A stretch of 33,835 nt of DNA from Candidatus Limisoma faecipullorum (GTDB lineage: Bacteria > Bacteroidota > Bacteroidia > Bacteroidales > Muribaculaceae): assembly GCA_017694955.1 (NCBI GenBank), contig JADIMC010000098.1, positions 1-33,835 of the forward strand, in the 5' to 3' direction. This document shows, in pieces, positions 26,225 to 33,804 of the stretch. Under the pieces are notes generated by a model. That model searched no databases and was not told the DNA's origin. It saw nothing but the letters and a program-made list of their open reading frames with translations. A program made the position numbers and the translations under genes. Position 1 is the first letter of the stretch; each line of letters begins with the position of its first letter.

Positions 26225-26297
26225 GACTCCGTAGCTCAGTTGGTAGAGCAAATGACTCTTAATCATTGGGTCGAGAGTTCGAGCCTCTCCGGGGTCA
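26225..26297 (+). tRNA. tRNA-Lys (anticodon CTT)
   Basis: 73 bases. Acceptor arms GACTCCG and CGGGGTC pair (one G-U), with discriminator A. The D arm contains AGCTCAGTTGGTAGAGC, the anticodon stem AATGA/TCATT closes a loop CTCTTAA with anticodon CTT, and the T arm contains GTTCGAGC. The 3' CCA is not encoded. It reads AAG codons. It has its own promoter and terminator. Confidence 0.97.
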
Positions 26298-26306
26298 CTG
26301 ACAAAG

Positions 26307-26338
26307 AAGCAGTTAGCAAATCACTAACTGCTTTTTTT
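26307..26338 (+). terminator. Terminator of tRNA-Lys
   Basis: A perfect 10-bp stem (26307-26316 with 26324-26333), seven-base loop and T run, 9 bases after the tRNA. Confidence 0.93.
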
Positions 26339-26385
26339 GTTTTCAACAGTCCGCTTTCCGTTGCGACATTTAAACTATATATAAC

Positions 26386-27270
26386 CTATTTGGTAACCCC
26401 AAGACGGTCTCTACTGTCGTCAGGATAACGCAAAGAAACAATCCAGCCTTCCAGAACGGCAATCCTTTCTCCATAAATTTCATATACTTCCCACGGATAC
26501 ACAGATGCAAGCAACTCCTTCATAGCCTTAACACAAGAAGAGTTCTGGTCAGTTATGTTCACTCTTGCCCCGTCACAGTCATTGTAGAACACTTCCAACA
26601 AGCAATCGACAAACCGACCGTCGGCTGTCATAGCAACATCCTTTAAATGAAAACTGATTCTTCCGCCCGCTTTAATTTCCGGGAACTCATCCCACGGAAA
26701 ACGTACTGACAAGATTCCAGCAATGTCGATTTCCGACCGTAATCCTGCTGTCCTGTGATTATTGAATGTCTGGCTACCGATGGCAACACCATTGTCGAAA
26801 TCCATTACTTTCTCTTGTTCCAGATTCCTGAAAAAGGCATCGTGAAAATACCTTACCGTCTTTCCTCTGCCAGCTCTGATTTTCCCATTGACCCAATAAG
26901 CAAAAATTCCATTGGAAGAAACCTTTCCATCAAAAATACAGTGTAAAGTATCAGCCTTGATATTCTTTTCCGTGTATTTGCCAGTATTCTCATCATACAG
27001 ACTGACTGACACTCCTTTCAGATACAGACTGTCGCCAACCATTTCCCAAACGGCATCATATCCGCCATAATTAGCCGTAGTCCATTTCCGGTTTTCCGGC
27101 AAAAATGCATACAACCTGGCAGAAATAGCAGAATCGGCTTCAAGCGGTTTTGCCAGCAAGCTCCATTCCTCACCGTCGATATAAACGGCATCGGCCGATG
27201 AGCCTGTAGCCTTTGCGAGCAACGGTAGAATGCACGCCAACACTAACAACACCACATTCTTGCATCTCAT
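26386..27270 (-). CDS. Exported protein of unknown function, downstream of cdaA
   Basis: 294 residues. A signal peptide (about 1-22, ending LLAKATG) and a beta-rich mature part: EWSLLAKPLEADSAISARLYAFLPENR near the N-terminus, WTTANYGGYDAVWEMVGDSLYLKGV, and a C-terminal EIYGERIAVLEGWIVSLRYP. I know similar hypothetical proteins from Bacteroides-like genomes but no function. No catalytic motif is visible. It starts 11 bases after cdaA and is probably co-transcribed with folP and cdaA, so a periplasmic role under the same control is possible (inference). Confidence 0.78.
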   Translation of the reverse strand: MRCKNVVLLVLACILPLLAKATGSSADAVYIDGEEWSLLAKPLEADSAISARLYAFLPENRKWTTANYGGYDAVWEMVGDSLYLKGVSVSLYDENTGKYTEKNIKADTLHCIFDGKVSSNGIFAYWVNGKIRAGRGKTVRYFHDAFFRNLEQEKVMDFDNGVAIGSQTFNNHRTAGLRSEIDIAGILSVRFPWDEFPEIKAGGRISFHLKDVAMTADGRFVDCLLEVFYNDCDGARVNITDQNSSCVKAMKELLASVYPWEVYEIYGERIAVLEGWIVSLRYPDDSRDRLGVTK

Positions 27271-27281
27271 ATTCGGAACTC

Positions 27282-28061
27282 TTACGAAATCAGCTCGCTG
27301 AACTTGGTGAGGCGCGACTCAAGGTCGGTCGGGCTCAGGCGCAGCGACAATTTCCCCCTGTAGGCAATGGAGATGTTGCCTGTCTCCTCCGAAACGATTA
27401 TGGCAAGCGCATCGGTCACCTGTGATATTCCCAATGCCGAACGGTGCCGCAGCCCGAGCTGACGCGGCACATTCTCGTCGTGCGACACCGGCAGGATGCA
27501 TCCTGCCGCCTTTATCCTGCCCCCGTCGATTATCATCGCTCCGTCATGCAAAGGGCTGTTCTTGAAAAATATGTTCTCAATCAGCCGGCTGTTGACTCCT
27601 GCATCGATTATGTCGCCCGAATTCTCATAAGTGTCGAGCGGCACATTCTGCTTCAGCACAATCAGCGCCCCTGTCTTCGACTTCGACATACTGATGCACG
27701 CATATACCACCGGCGAGACCCACGCCTTCTGCACAATCTCACCCCCCGCCTTCTTACGCTTGAAGATATGGTGGATGAACCGCCACCGGCGATGCGAGCC
27801 TATTTCCACAAGAAAACGTTTTATCTGGTCCTGAAAGATTATGACAAGAATCAGCAAGCCTATGTTCATGAACTTGTCCAATATCCTGCCTGTCAATTCC
27901 ATCTGAAGGAACACCGACGTGACGAACCATACCACTATGAAAGCCAGCACCCCGAAGAATATGCTCAAAGTGCCCGACTCCTTCATTATCTTATAGACAT
28001 AGAACAGAATCGTCGCGACTATTAAGACATCAATTGCATCCTTTACTCCGAAATCAAACAT
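27282..28061 (-). CDS. cdaA: Membrane diadenylate cyclase CdaA (c-di-AMP synthase)
   Basis: 259 residues from the ATG at 28061. The frame stays open upstream into folP, but that part is not conserved-looking, and the MFDFGVKDAIDVLIVATILFY start is the expected CdaA N-terminus. Three membrane helices (about 10-24, 33-50, 63-77) precede the DisA_N cyclase domain with LHDGAMII (DGA at 173-175) and LRHRSALG (RHR at 205-207), the two essential motifs. It makes cyclic di-AMP from two ATP at the inner membrane; c-di-AMP usually controls potassium and osmolyte handling and cell-wall homeostasis. folP ends 13 bases upstream. No CdaR- or GlmM-like gene is adjacent. Confidence 0.96.
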   Translation of the reverse strand: MFDFGVKDAIDVLIVATILFYVYKIMKESGTLSIFFGVLAFIVVWFVTSVFLQMELTGRILDKFMNIGLLILVIIFQDQIKRFLVEIGSHRRWRFIHHIFKRKKAGGEIVQKAWVSPVVYACISMSKSKTGALIVLKQNVPLDTYENSGDIIDAGVNSRLIENIFFKNSPLHDGAMIIDGGRIKAAGCILPVSHDENVPRQLGLRHRSALGISQVTDALAIIVSEETGNISIAYRGKLSLRLSPTDLESRLTKFSELIS

Positions 28062-28074
28062 AATACAACGAATT

Positions 28075-28932
28075 TTAGCAGGGACTCTCCTCCCTGAATT
28101 TTTCCACAACAGCCACAGCTTCCACCGCTTCCCTGACATCGTGCACCCTGAGGATGCTCGCCCCTTTAAGCAACGCCAACGTATTGACGGCAGTCGTGGC
28201 ATTAAGAGACTGCTCAGGACTGGTGCCGAGCAGCTTATAAACCATCGATTTGCGTGACACGCCCACAAGCAACGGATATCCAAGCTCGCGCAACAGCTCC
28301 ATCCGGGCAAGAAGCTCATAATTCTGGTCAAGAGTCTTGCTGAATCCGAAACCAGGATCAAGTATTATGTCGGAAATCCCGGCATAAGCGGCCTCTTTCA
28401 TTCTGTCGCCCAGAAAGCGCATCACATCAGCCGCCACATCGCCATAGTCAGTAAAATCCTGCATCGTGTGCGGATTTCCGCGCATATGCATCATCACATA
28501 AGGCACTTTCAATCGCGCCACAGTGGGAATCATCGCCCTGTCGAGCTGTCCTGAAGAGATGTCGTTGACAATATCAACGCCATATTCGCCGACACATCTC
28601 TCGGCTATCGACGCACGGAAAGTATCAACCGACACGATTGCCCCGGGAGCTTCATCCCTGACAATCCGCAACGCGGCCGACAGCCGCCGCCACTCATCCT
28701 CCGGCGCTACATCGTCGGCCATCGGACGGGAAGAATATCCGCCAACATCTATTATCCTGCCGCCTTCCGACACAATCTGCCTGACACGCATCCTCACCGC
28801 CTCATCGCTGTCGCAACGGCTGCCTGAATAAAACGAATCAGGAGTGGCATTAAGTATGCCCATCACTATCGGCGAATCCACCTCAAGCAATTTGCCGGAA
28901 ACATTAAGCGTATATGGCTCGAAATATCTCAT
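28075..28932 (-). CDS. folP: Dihydropteroate synthase
   Basis: 285 residues from the ATG at 28932 (a GTG at 28935 is in frame). It joins p-aminobenzoate to 6-hydroxymethyl-dihydropterin pyrophosphate in folate synthesis and is the sulfonamide target. Signatures: VMGILNATPDSF (23-34), IDVGGYSSRP (61-70), VSVDTF, NDISSG and a C-terminal RVHDV, all present. It is first in folP-cdaA-exported protein. Confidence 0.97.
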   Translation of the reverse strand: MRYFEPYTLNVSGKLLEVDSPIVMGILNATPDSFYSGSRCDSDEAVRMRVRQIVSEGGRIIDVGGYSSRPMADDVAPEDEWRRLSAALRIVRDEAPGAIVSVDTFRASIAERCVGEYGVDIVNDISSGQLDRAMIPTVARLKVPYVMMHMRGNPHTMQDFTDYGDVAADVMRFLGDRMKEAAYAGISDIILDPGFGFSKTLDQNYELLARMELLRELGYPLLVGVSRKSMVYKLLGTSPEQSLNATTAVNTLALLKGASILRVHDVREAVEAVAVVEKFREESPC

Positions 28933-28950
28933 CACTCTCTATCAATTGCC

Positions 28951-28977
28951 AAAGCCAAACGGCTTTTTACAAAAGTA
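28951..28977 (-). promoter_or_regulatory. folP promoter and leader hairpin
   Basis: A perfect -7 box, TACTTTTG (minus strand, 28970-28977), lies 37 bases before the folP ATG. A small perfect stem (28951-28956 with 28961-28966, four-base loop) sits in the short leader. The -33 match is weak. Confidence 0.62.
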
Positions 28978-29011
28978 GTGAATTATTCCCGATTTCATAA
29001 AATTATCGCGC

Positions 29012-29044
29012 ATAAAAAGAAAAGGCCGCCTAAAAGGCAGCCTT
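29012..29044 (-). terminator. Terminator of efp
   Basis: A stem of 29022-29030 with 29036-29044 (one mismatch, five-base loop) is followed on the minus strand by TTCTTTTTATG, 24 bases after the efp stop. Confidence 0.85.
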
Positions 29045-29068
29045 TCAAATCATTCCTTTAAATATTCC

Positions 29069-29635
29069 TTAAGCTTTCACACGGCCTACGTATGTGCCTT
29101 CGCGAGTATCGACCTCGATTGTCTCGCCCTCGTTGATGAACAACGGCACACGCACAGTAGCGCCTGTCTCCACCGTTGCCGGCTTCAATGTATTGGTAGC
29201 AGTGTCGCCTTTCAAACCCGGTTCGGTGTAAGTGATTTTCAACTTGGTCTTGATAGGCATCTCAGCATAAAGCACCGTCTCTGTAGAAGCATCGGAAACA
29301 ACGTCAACCACGTCGCCCTCCTTCATGAAGTCAACACCAGTGATGAGATCCTTGTGGATAGGAATCTGCTCGAATGTCTCCTGATTCATGAAAATGAAAT
29401 CGCCGGCCTCCTGATAGAGGTACTGATAAGGACGATGCTCCACGCGCACGTCTTCCAACTTCTCGCCGATGTTGAAGCGACGCTCCAAAACGTAGCCGTC
29501 AACCACGTCTTTAAGTTTTGTACGCATAAACGTGTTGCCCTTTCCCGGCTTTACATGAAGAAAGTCTATGCAGAAATACAATTTGCCATCCATACGGATG
29601 CATGTTCCGATTTTAATGTCTTGAGCGTTAATCAT
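29069..29635 (-). CDS. efp: Translation elongation factor P
   Basis: 188 residues, normal length, three beta-barrel domains. EF-P rescues ribosomes stalled on polyproline. The domain I loop reads [10 protein letters not shown], with the tip lysine at position 32, the residue that is modified in many bacteria; the neighbouring genes include no modification enzyme (EpmA/EpmB-type). The C-terminal domain ends [17 protein letters not shown], which is the standard end. Monocistronic with its own promoter and terminator. Confidence 0.98.
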   Translation of the reverse strand: MINAQDIKIGTCIRMDGKLYFCIDFLHVKPGKGNTFMRTKLKDVVDGYVLERRFNIGEKLEDVRVEHRPYQYLYQEAGDFIFMNQETFEQIPIHKDLITGVDFMKEGDVVDVVSDASTETVLYAEMPIKTKLKITYTEPGLKGDTATNTLKPATVETGATVRVPLFINEGETIEVDTREGTYVGRVKA

Positions 29636-29688
29636 ACGAAATCTGTGTATTTATTGTTTTAATTTTTCTGATTAGGCAATAACGGCTG

Positions 29689-29696
29689 CAAAGTTA
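29689..29696 (-). promoter_or_regulatory. -7 element of efp
   Basis: The minus strand reads TAACTTTG, a perfect -7 box, about 53 bases before the efp ATG. No clear -33 box. Confidence 0.68.
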
Positions 29697-29801
29697 TTAT
29701 TTTTTCTGTAATTACCTGCAATAAAATCGGAAAGCTTGACAAAAAATATCCCTCCACACATCTATTCCAAGCCTCAAGATGCAGCCATCATTTCCACAAT
29801 C

Positions 29802-30908
29802 CTATTCTCGCTCCTGCTCAAAAGGCTTCAGCCCCTTCACGGCTTCTGCCGGTGTTATGCGCTTGCCGCCGTTGTCCAAGTCGATGAGCACATAGCGGTC
29901 ATTGCCCATGCCAAGCTCCTTCATATACGACAGCTGGCGCAACCCGTGACGGCTTTCTATGCGCTCCACCAGATCGTGATGCTCTGCCTCGGTCATAGCA
30001 TACACCAAATCGATGCACGCCTGATCGAGCGCAAGGATGTCGGTGGAAGAAAGGATGCCCACGTCAGGCGTGACCACCGGCTCGGCATTCACGCCCTCGC
30101 AATCGCAGGAGACCGACATATTGCGCATCACGTTCACATAAGTGATATGCTTGCCGAAATAGTCCGCGACAGCCTTCGTCGATTCCGTCATCCGCTCCAT
30201 GAATTCCTCTTCCGCAATATCCCATTGGTCGTCCTGACCCGGAGTAGTATGTATCCACGCCTTGCCTATGCGACCGTCGGCGCATCCGATTCCGATATTC
30301 TTGTTGCTTCCGCCGAAACCGCCTTTGGTATGCCCTTTGAAATGAGTAAGAACCACAAGCGAGTTGTAATTCGTCAAATGGCTGCCCATAGCCATCTTGT
30401 CAAACCATTTTCCTCCTTTCACAGGAAGCGTTATCGTGTCCTCCTCGTCCATGATGTCAACTGGGCAGAACGTCCACCCGTTCACTTTCAGCGTCTCGCG
30501 GTGCTGCTCCGTAGTGTAACGGTCTCCGACATAATAAGTGTTGGTCTCCACGATGCTGGCTTCCGGCAAGTTTTTCTGCATCAAAGCCTTCACCCATTCG
30601 CGCGGAATGATATTCGGTCCATTCTGCTCACCGGTATGCAGTTTGACACCGATGCGCCCTCCGATGCTTGCGCACACCTGCTCATAGGCTTTCATCAAGC
30701 CTTCCTTACTGAGACTGCGCGTGAAATAAACGATTGATTCGTTGCCGGTACGCTCCTCATAAGGGACGTATTTGTTTCCATCTTTCCCCGGCGTAGGATT
30801 CGATTGTGCCATATCTCCTTGATTTGTTTGTCCGTAAATGGTCACTGCCACGCACAGGCATACCGCCAATGCCGTGGCTGCTTTTTTAAAAACATCCATA
30901 TCTTTCAT
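29802..30908 (-). CDS. Exported DUF362-domain protein
   Basis: 368 residues. A signal peptide (about 1-26, ending IYGQ) precedes a DUF362 domain: RTGNESIVYFTR, RIGVKLHTGEQNGPNIIP, a NTYYVGDRYTTEQHRETLKVNGW segment, LTHFKGHTKGGFGGSNKNIGIG and AWIHTTPGQ, then SVSCDCEG. DUF362 proteins are often found with Fe-S domains in the cytoplasm; here no ferredoxin-type CxxCxxC cluster exists and the protein is exported. Function unknown. The start may be M1 (30908) or M4 (30899). It is divergent from the cysteine-rich AraC regulator with a symmetric intergenic region, so regulation by that protein is likely (inference). Confidence 0.88.
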   Translation of the reverse strand: MKDMDVFKKAATALAVCLCVAVTIYGQTNQGDMAQSNPTPGKDGNKYVPYEERTGNESIVYFTRSLSKEGLMKAYEQVCASIGGRIGVKLHTGEQNGPNIIPREWVKALMQKNLPEASIVETNTYYVGDRYTTEQHRETLKVNGWTFCPVDIMDEEDTITLPVKGGKWFDKMAMGSHLTNYNSLVVLTHFKGHTKGGFGGSNKNIGIGCADGRIGKAWIHTTPGQDDQWDIAEEEFMERMTESTKAVADYFGKHITYVNVMRNMSVSCDCEGVNAEPVVTPDVGILSSTDILALDQACIDLVYAMTEAEHHDLVERIESRHGLRQLSYMKELGMGNDRYVLIDLDNGGKRITPAEAVKGLKPFEQERE

Positions 30909-30919
30909 TTTTTACAATG

Positions 30920-30956
30920 CAAAATTATCATACAATAGCGGATTTCCTTGTAAACA
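30920..30956 (-). promoter_or_regulatory. Promoter of the DUF362 gene
   Basis: The minus strand reads TGTTTACA (30949-30956), 21 bases, then a perfect -7 box TAATTTTG (30920-30927). The -33 element is identical to that of the divergent AraC gene. Confidence 0.7.
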
Positions 30957-30973
30957 TATTACAGAAACTATGC

Positions 30974-31010
30974 CCATATTTACAGATACAGCCCCTGTCA
31001 GTAAATATGG
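30974..31010. promoter_or_regulatory. Long inverted repeat, candidate operator
   Basis: CCATATTTAC (30974-30983) and GTAAATATGG (31001-31010) are perfect 10-bp inverted arms around a 17-base spacer that is itself partly dyad-symmetric (30985-30988 with 30996-30999). The centre (30992) coincides with the centre between the two TGTTTACA -33 boxes of the divergent promoters. Confidence 0.65.
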
Positions 31011-31028
31011 TTGTCTTTTCCGTAGTAA

Positions 31029-31064
31029 TGTTTACAGTCGCTCCGCTTCTTTAATCTACCTTTG
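31029..31064 (+). promoter_or_regulatory. Promoter of the AraC-type regulator gene
   Basis: TGTTTACA (31029-31036), 20 bases, then a perfect -7 box TACCTTTG (31057-31064), 25 bases before the ATG at 31090. It mirrors the DUF362 promoter. Confidence 0.7.
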
Positions 31065-31089
31065 CCTTCAAAAGCTAACAGCAGAAAAT

Positions 31090-31992
31090 ATGGCAAAAGA
31101 GACTACTCTGGATTTCAAAACCGTATGCGAATGTAACAAATGCCTCGGGCAAAAGACCCTGCATCCGCAAGCCACGATCATCAACCTTGAGAATCCGTGC
31201 CTGGAACAGGATGCCGTCAAATTCGAATTCTACGCGATACTGCTGATTGAAGAGTGCGAGGACAGCTGTTGCTGCTGTGGCAGAAAATATTATGATTACA
31301 CCAATGCCTCCATGGTGTTTCTCACACCCGGCGAGATTTTCCAGATGAGCAGGAACAACACCCTGCCCGACAAAGGATGGCTGCTGGCATTCCACCCGGA
31401 CCTGCTTCAATGCACATCGCTGAAAAGCCATATAAAGAGCTACACCTTTTTCAACTACAGGAAAGAAGAAGCCCTGCACCTGTCGCAACGGGAAACGGCT
31501 ACAATAACCTGTTGCCTTGAAAACATCGAGAAAGAGCTGCGCCACCCGATAGACTCGCACACCAGCACCATACTCTCCCGCCACATAGAGCTGATGCTCG
31601 ACTACTGCACGCGCTTCTACGAAAGGCAATTCATCACCAGGGAGAACCGCAACGGAATGCTGATGAAGAAATTCGACGATATCGTGTCGGAAATCATCTT
31701 TTCCGGGAAATTAGCGGGAGGGAAACTGCCAAGCCCTGCATTTCTGGCGCGGATGATGAATCTCTCAACAGCATATTTCACCGACTTGCTGAAATTCGAG
31801 AAAGGAATGAATCCGGAAGAATACATACGCTGCCGGCAACTGGAGGCGGCAAAACAGATGCTGACCGGAAAGAAAGGCTCTCCCGCAGAGATTTCCCGTC
31901 ACGTAGGATTCCCGAATGTGCAATATTTCAGCTTCCTGTTCAAGAAAATTACCGGATTCGCTCCAAGCGACTATCTCGCGTCGCTCAACTGA
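31090..31992 (+). CDS. AraC-family transcriptional regulator with a cysteine-rich sensor domain
   Basis: 300 residues from the ATG at 31090; the frame is open far upstream but that part overlaps the DUF362 gene and its promoter. The C-terminal about 100 residues form the double helix-turn-helix: PSPAFLARMMNLSTAYFTDLLKFEKGMNPEEYIRCRQLEAAKQML and SPAEISRHVGFPNVQYFSFLFKKITGFAPSDYL. The N-terminal cupin-like domain aligns with the usual Bacteroidetes pattern (TLHPQ.., YDY...MVFLTPGE) but carries cysteines at 13, 15, 18, 37, 56, 60, 61, 62 and 63, including four in a row. Such density is not typical of the family and suggests metal, Fe-S or thiol sensing (inference). It probably regulates itself and the divergent DUF362 gene. 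Confidence 0.92.
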   Translation: MAKETTLDFKTVCECNKCLGQKTLHPQATIINLENPCLEQDAVKFEFYAILLIEECEDSCCCCGRKYYDYTNASMVFLTPGEIFQMSRNNTLPDKGWLLAFHPDLLQCTSLKSHIKSYTFFNYRKEEALHLSQRETATITCCLENIEKELRHPIDSHTSTILSRHIELMLDYCTRFYERQFITRENRNGMLMKKFDDIVSEIIFSGKLAGGKLPSPAFLARMMNLSTAYFTDLLKFEKGMNPEEYIRCRQLEAAKQMLTGKKGSPAEISRHVGFPNVQYFSFLFKKITGFAPSDYLASLN

Positions 31993-31993
31993 T

Positions 31994-32025
31994 TTTGCAA
32001 TTTTGCCGCAAAGTGCGTATTTTTG
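31994..32025 (+). promoter_or_regulatory. Promoter of the C11-protease gene
   Basis: TTTG (31994-31997), 20 bases, then a perfect -7 box TATTTTTG (32018-32025). The ATG at 32031 follows after only 5 bases, so the mRNA should be leaderless or nearly so. Confidence 0.75.
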
Positions 32026-32030
32026 TGCCT

Positions 32031-33194
32031 ATGGGCAAATTACGTTTTTTTCTGTTGACATTAGTCTGCGTGGTGTCGCTTTCATCGTGCACCTCGTGCC
32101 ACGACAATGAGCCGCCGGAGCCTGTGGAGCATACGCTTATCATGTATTTTCCATGGTCAACCGACCTCACATACGATTTCATCAACAATATCGAGGATAT
32201 GAAAGAGGCTATTGCCGCCAACGGGCTGCACAGCCAGCGTGTCATCGTATATCTTGCCAACAGTCCCTACGAGGCACGATTGCTCGAAATAGGGGCTGAT
32301 TGCAAGGAAACGGTGCTGAAGACCTACGACAACCCACCGATGACATCTGCCGCCGGCATATCTTCAATGCTCGCCGATATTGCCGGAATAGCCCCGGCAA
32401 GCCGCTATTCAATGACAATAGGCTGCCACGGCTTAGGATGGATTCCGGTAAGCGGGCAGCAGCGCGCGCTACGGAAACCTGCAAGATTCCACTGGGAAGG
32501 GACGGCAGGGCCACGCACACGCTTTTTCGGAGGATTGTCGCCGGAATATCAGACCGACATATCAACCTTGCGTGAAGCCATAGAGGATGCCGGTATGAAA
32601 ATGGACTATATCCTGTTCGACGACTGCTATATGTCGAACGTGGAGGTAGCCTACGAGCTGCGCGAAGTGACAGGGCATCTGATTGCCTCGACAAGCGAGA
32701 TAATGTCGCACGGCATGCCCTACGACATCATCGGGGGATATCTGCTCGGGACGCCTGATTATGAAAAGATTTGCGAGGGATTCCTAAGCTTCTACTCCGA
32801 CTATCCCACACCGTGCGGCTCGATAGCCGTGACCGATTGCTCGCAAATGGAGAATCTGGCATCAATAATGCGTGAAATCAACAGCAGACACACGTTCGAC
32901 ACCGAAAAGCTGCCGCAACTGCAACGGCTCGACGGCTATATCCCATCCATGTTCTTCGACATGGAGAGCTACGTGGAGAATCTGTGCGGCGACAAGGAAC
33001 TGCTTCAGGCATTCCGCGACCAGATGCAACGCACCGTCATTGCAAAAGCCTGCACTCCAACAATCTATACAGCCATAACTTATGAGCAAATCCGTGTGGA
33101 CACATTTTCAGGACTGACAATTTCCGACCCCACAGAAAACAGCATGGCCACCTATGCCCTAAGCGGGACTTCGTGGCACAAGGCTACGCACTGA
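32031..33194 (+). CDS. Clostripain-related (peptidase C11) lipoprotein
   Basis: 387 residues from the ATG at 32031. A longer frame from 31995 overlaps the promoter and lacks a signal-peptide start. The lipobox is SLSSC with Cys20. The C11 domain has TIGCHGLGW (His133) and LFDDCYMSNVEVAYEL (Cys199), the His-Cys dyad of clostripain-like cysteine peptidases; the usual Asp after the Cys loop region is replaced by local variation, but the dyad is intact. Such enzymes cut after Arg or Lys and Bacteroides homologues are surface or periplasmic. The mature part is short compared with multi-domain fragipains. The 3' end overlaps the convergent MFS gene by 11 bases. Confidence 0.9.
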   Translation: MGKLRFFLLTLVCVVSLSSCTSCHDNEPPEPVEHTLIMYFPWSTDLTYDFINNIEDMKEAIAANGLHSQRVIVYLANSPYEARLLEIGADCKETVLKTYDNPPMTSAAGISSMLADIAGIAPASRYSMTIGCHGLGWIPVSGQQRALRKPARFHWEGTAGPRTRFFGGLSPEYQTDISTLREAIEDAGMKMDYILFDDCYMSNVEVAYELREVTGHLIASTSEIMSHGMPYDIIGGYLLGTPDYEKICEGFLSFYSDYPTPCGSIAVTDCSQMENLASIMREINSRHTFDTEKLPQLQRLDGYIPSMFFDMESYVENLCGDKELLQAFRDQMQRTVIAKACTPTIYTAITYEQIRVDTFSGLTISDPTENSMATYALSGTSWHKATH

Positions 33195-33804
33195 GCTGCC
33201 GTCCCGTGCGGTTGACCGTATAGAGGGCGAACAGGAACACCACGACGTATCCTATAAACGGGACAATAAACGACAGCGACATCGTGGCGGCATCTGCCAC
33301 TATCCCCATCAGCATCGGACCGACAGCACCGCCTATCGGAGTCATCATCAGGAACGACGAGGCACGCTTTGTCTTAGCCCCGACACCGCGCAACGATATG
33401 GCGAATATCGTAGGAAACATTATCGATTCGAATAAATACCCCACAAACAACGCAACTAACGACACGACGCCCAAATCGAGCACGATCAAACCGGTAGTCA
33501 GCACAGTCACCGTGGCACAGACGAGAAGCACCAGCTCCGCACGTATGCGGCTCATCACCCACGACCCTGCCAGACGGCCGCACATGAACAGCCCCAATCC
33601 GCCGAAAGAAAGAATCGTCGCCGCCATCGTCTTCGAGAACCAGCCGTCGTCAACCACATAATTGATAAAGAAACTGTTGATTGATATTTCCGAAATCTCA
33701 TAAAAGAACAACGCCACCACGCCGAACACGAAAGGGAAATACTTGGCAAGCGACTTTATCTGCATCCCGCTGCCGCCGCACGATGTCGATGCGGTCGTAG
33801 GCAT
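33184..33804 (-). CDS. FucP-type sugar MFS transporter, C-terminal half (5' part off the window or broken)
   Basis: 206 residues are readable. They correspond to the C-terminal six helices of a FucP-family sugar/H+ symporter: a first helix FPFVFGVVALFFYEISEISINSFFINY (TM7-like), GGLGLFMCGRLAG, the TKRASSFLMMTPIGGAVGPMLMG motif and a final helix. A full FucP-like protein has about 400-430 residues, so the N-terminal six helices should lie to the right. The frame of this half has TGA and TAG at 33828-33823, just before the first Met, while another frame stays open to the edge with normal-looking codons. So the gene may be frameshifted in the linker between the two halves, or simply hold a truncated copy. 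Confidence 0.72.
   Translation of the reverse strand: MPTTASTSCGGSGMQIKSLAKYFPFVFGVVALFFYEISEISINSFFINYVVDDGWFSKTMAATILSFGGLGLFMCGRLAGSWVMSRIRAELVLLVCATVTVLTTGLIVLDLGVVSLVALFVGYLFESIMFPTIFAISLRGVGAKTKRASSFLMMTPIGGAVGPMLMGIVADAATMSLSFIVPFIGYVVVFLFALYTVNRTGRQLSA

Noticed and set aside
26225-26338. tRNA-Lys as an integration site
   Set aside because: No integrase gene and no repeat of the tRNA 3' end was found in the window; the gene has its own intact terminator.
28062-28361. Upstream extension of cdaA
   Set aside because: It overlaps the 3' end of folP in another frame and has no CdaA-like sequence; the ATG at 28061 gives the normal N-terminus.
29736-30737. Long open frame of 333 codons on the plus strand
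   Set aside because: It lies antisense to the well-supported DUF362 gene; the codons are the complement of that gene, with a His/Arg-rich product and no family pattern.
30838-31089. Upstream extension of the AraC gene
   Set aside because: It would run through the DUF362 start and both promoters; the ATG at 31090 fits the family N-terminus and the -7 box at 31057.
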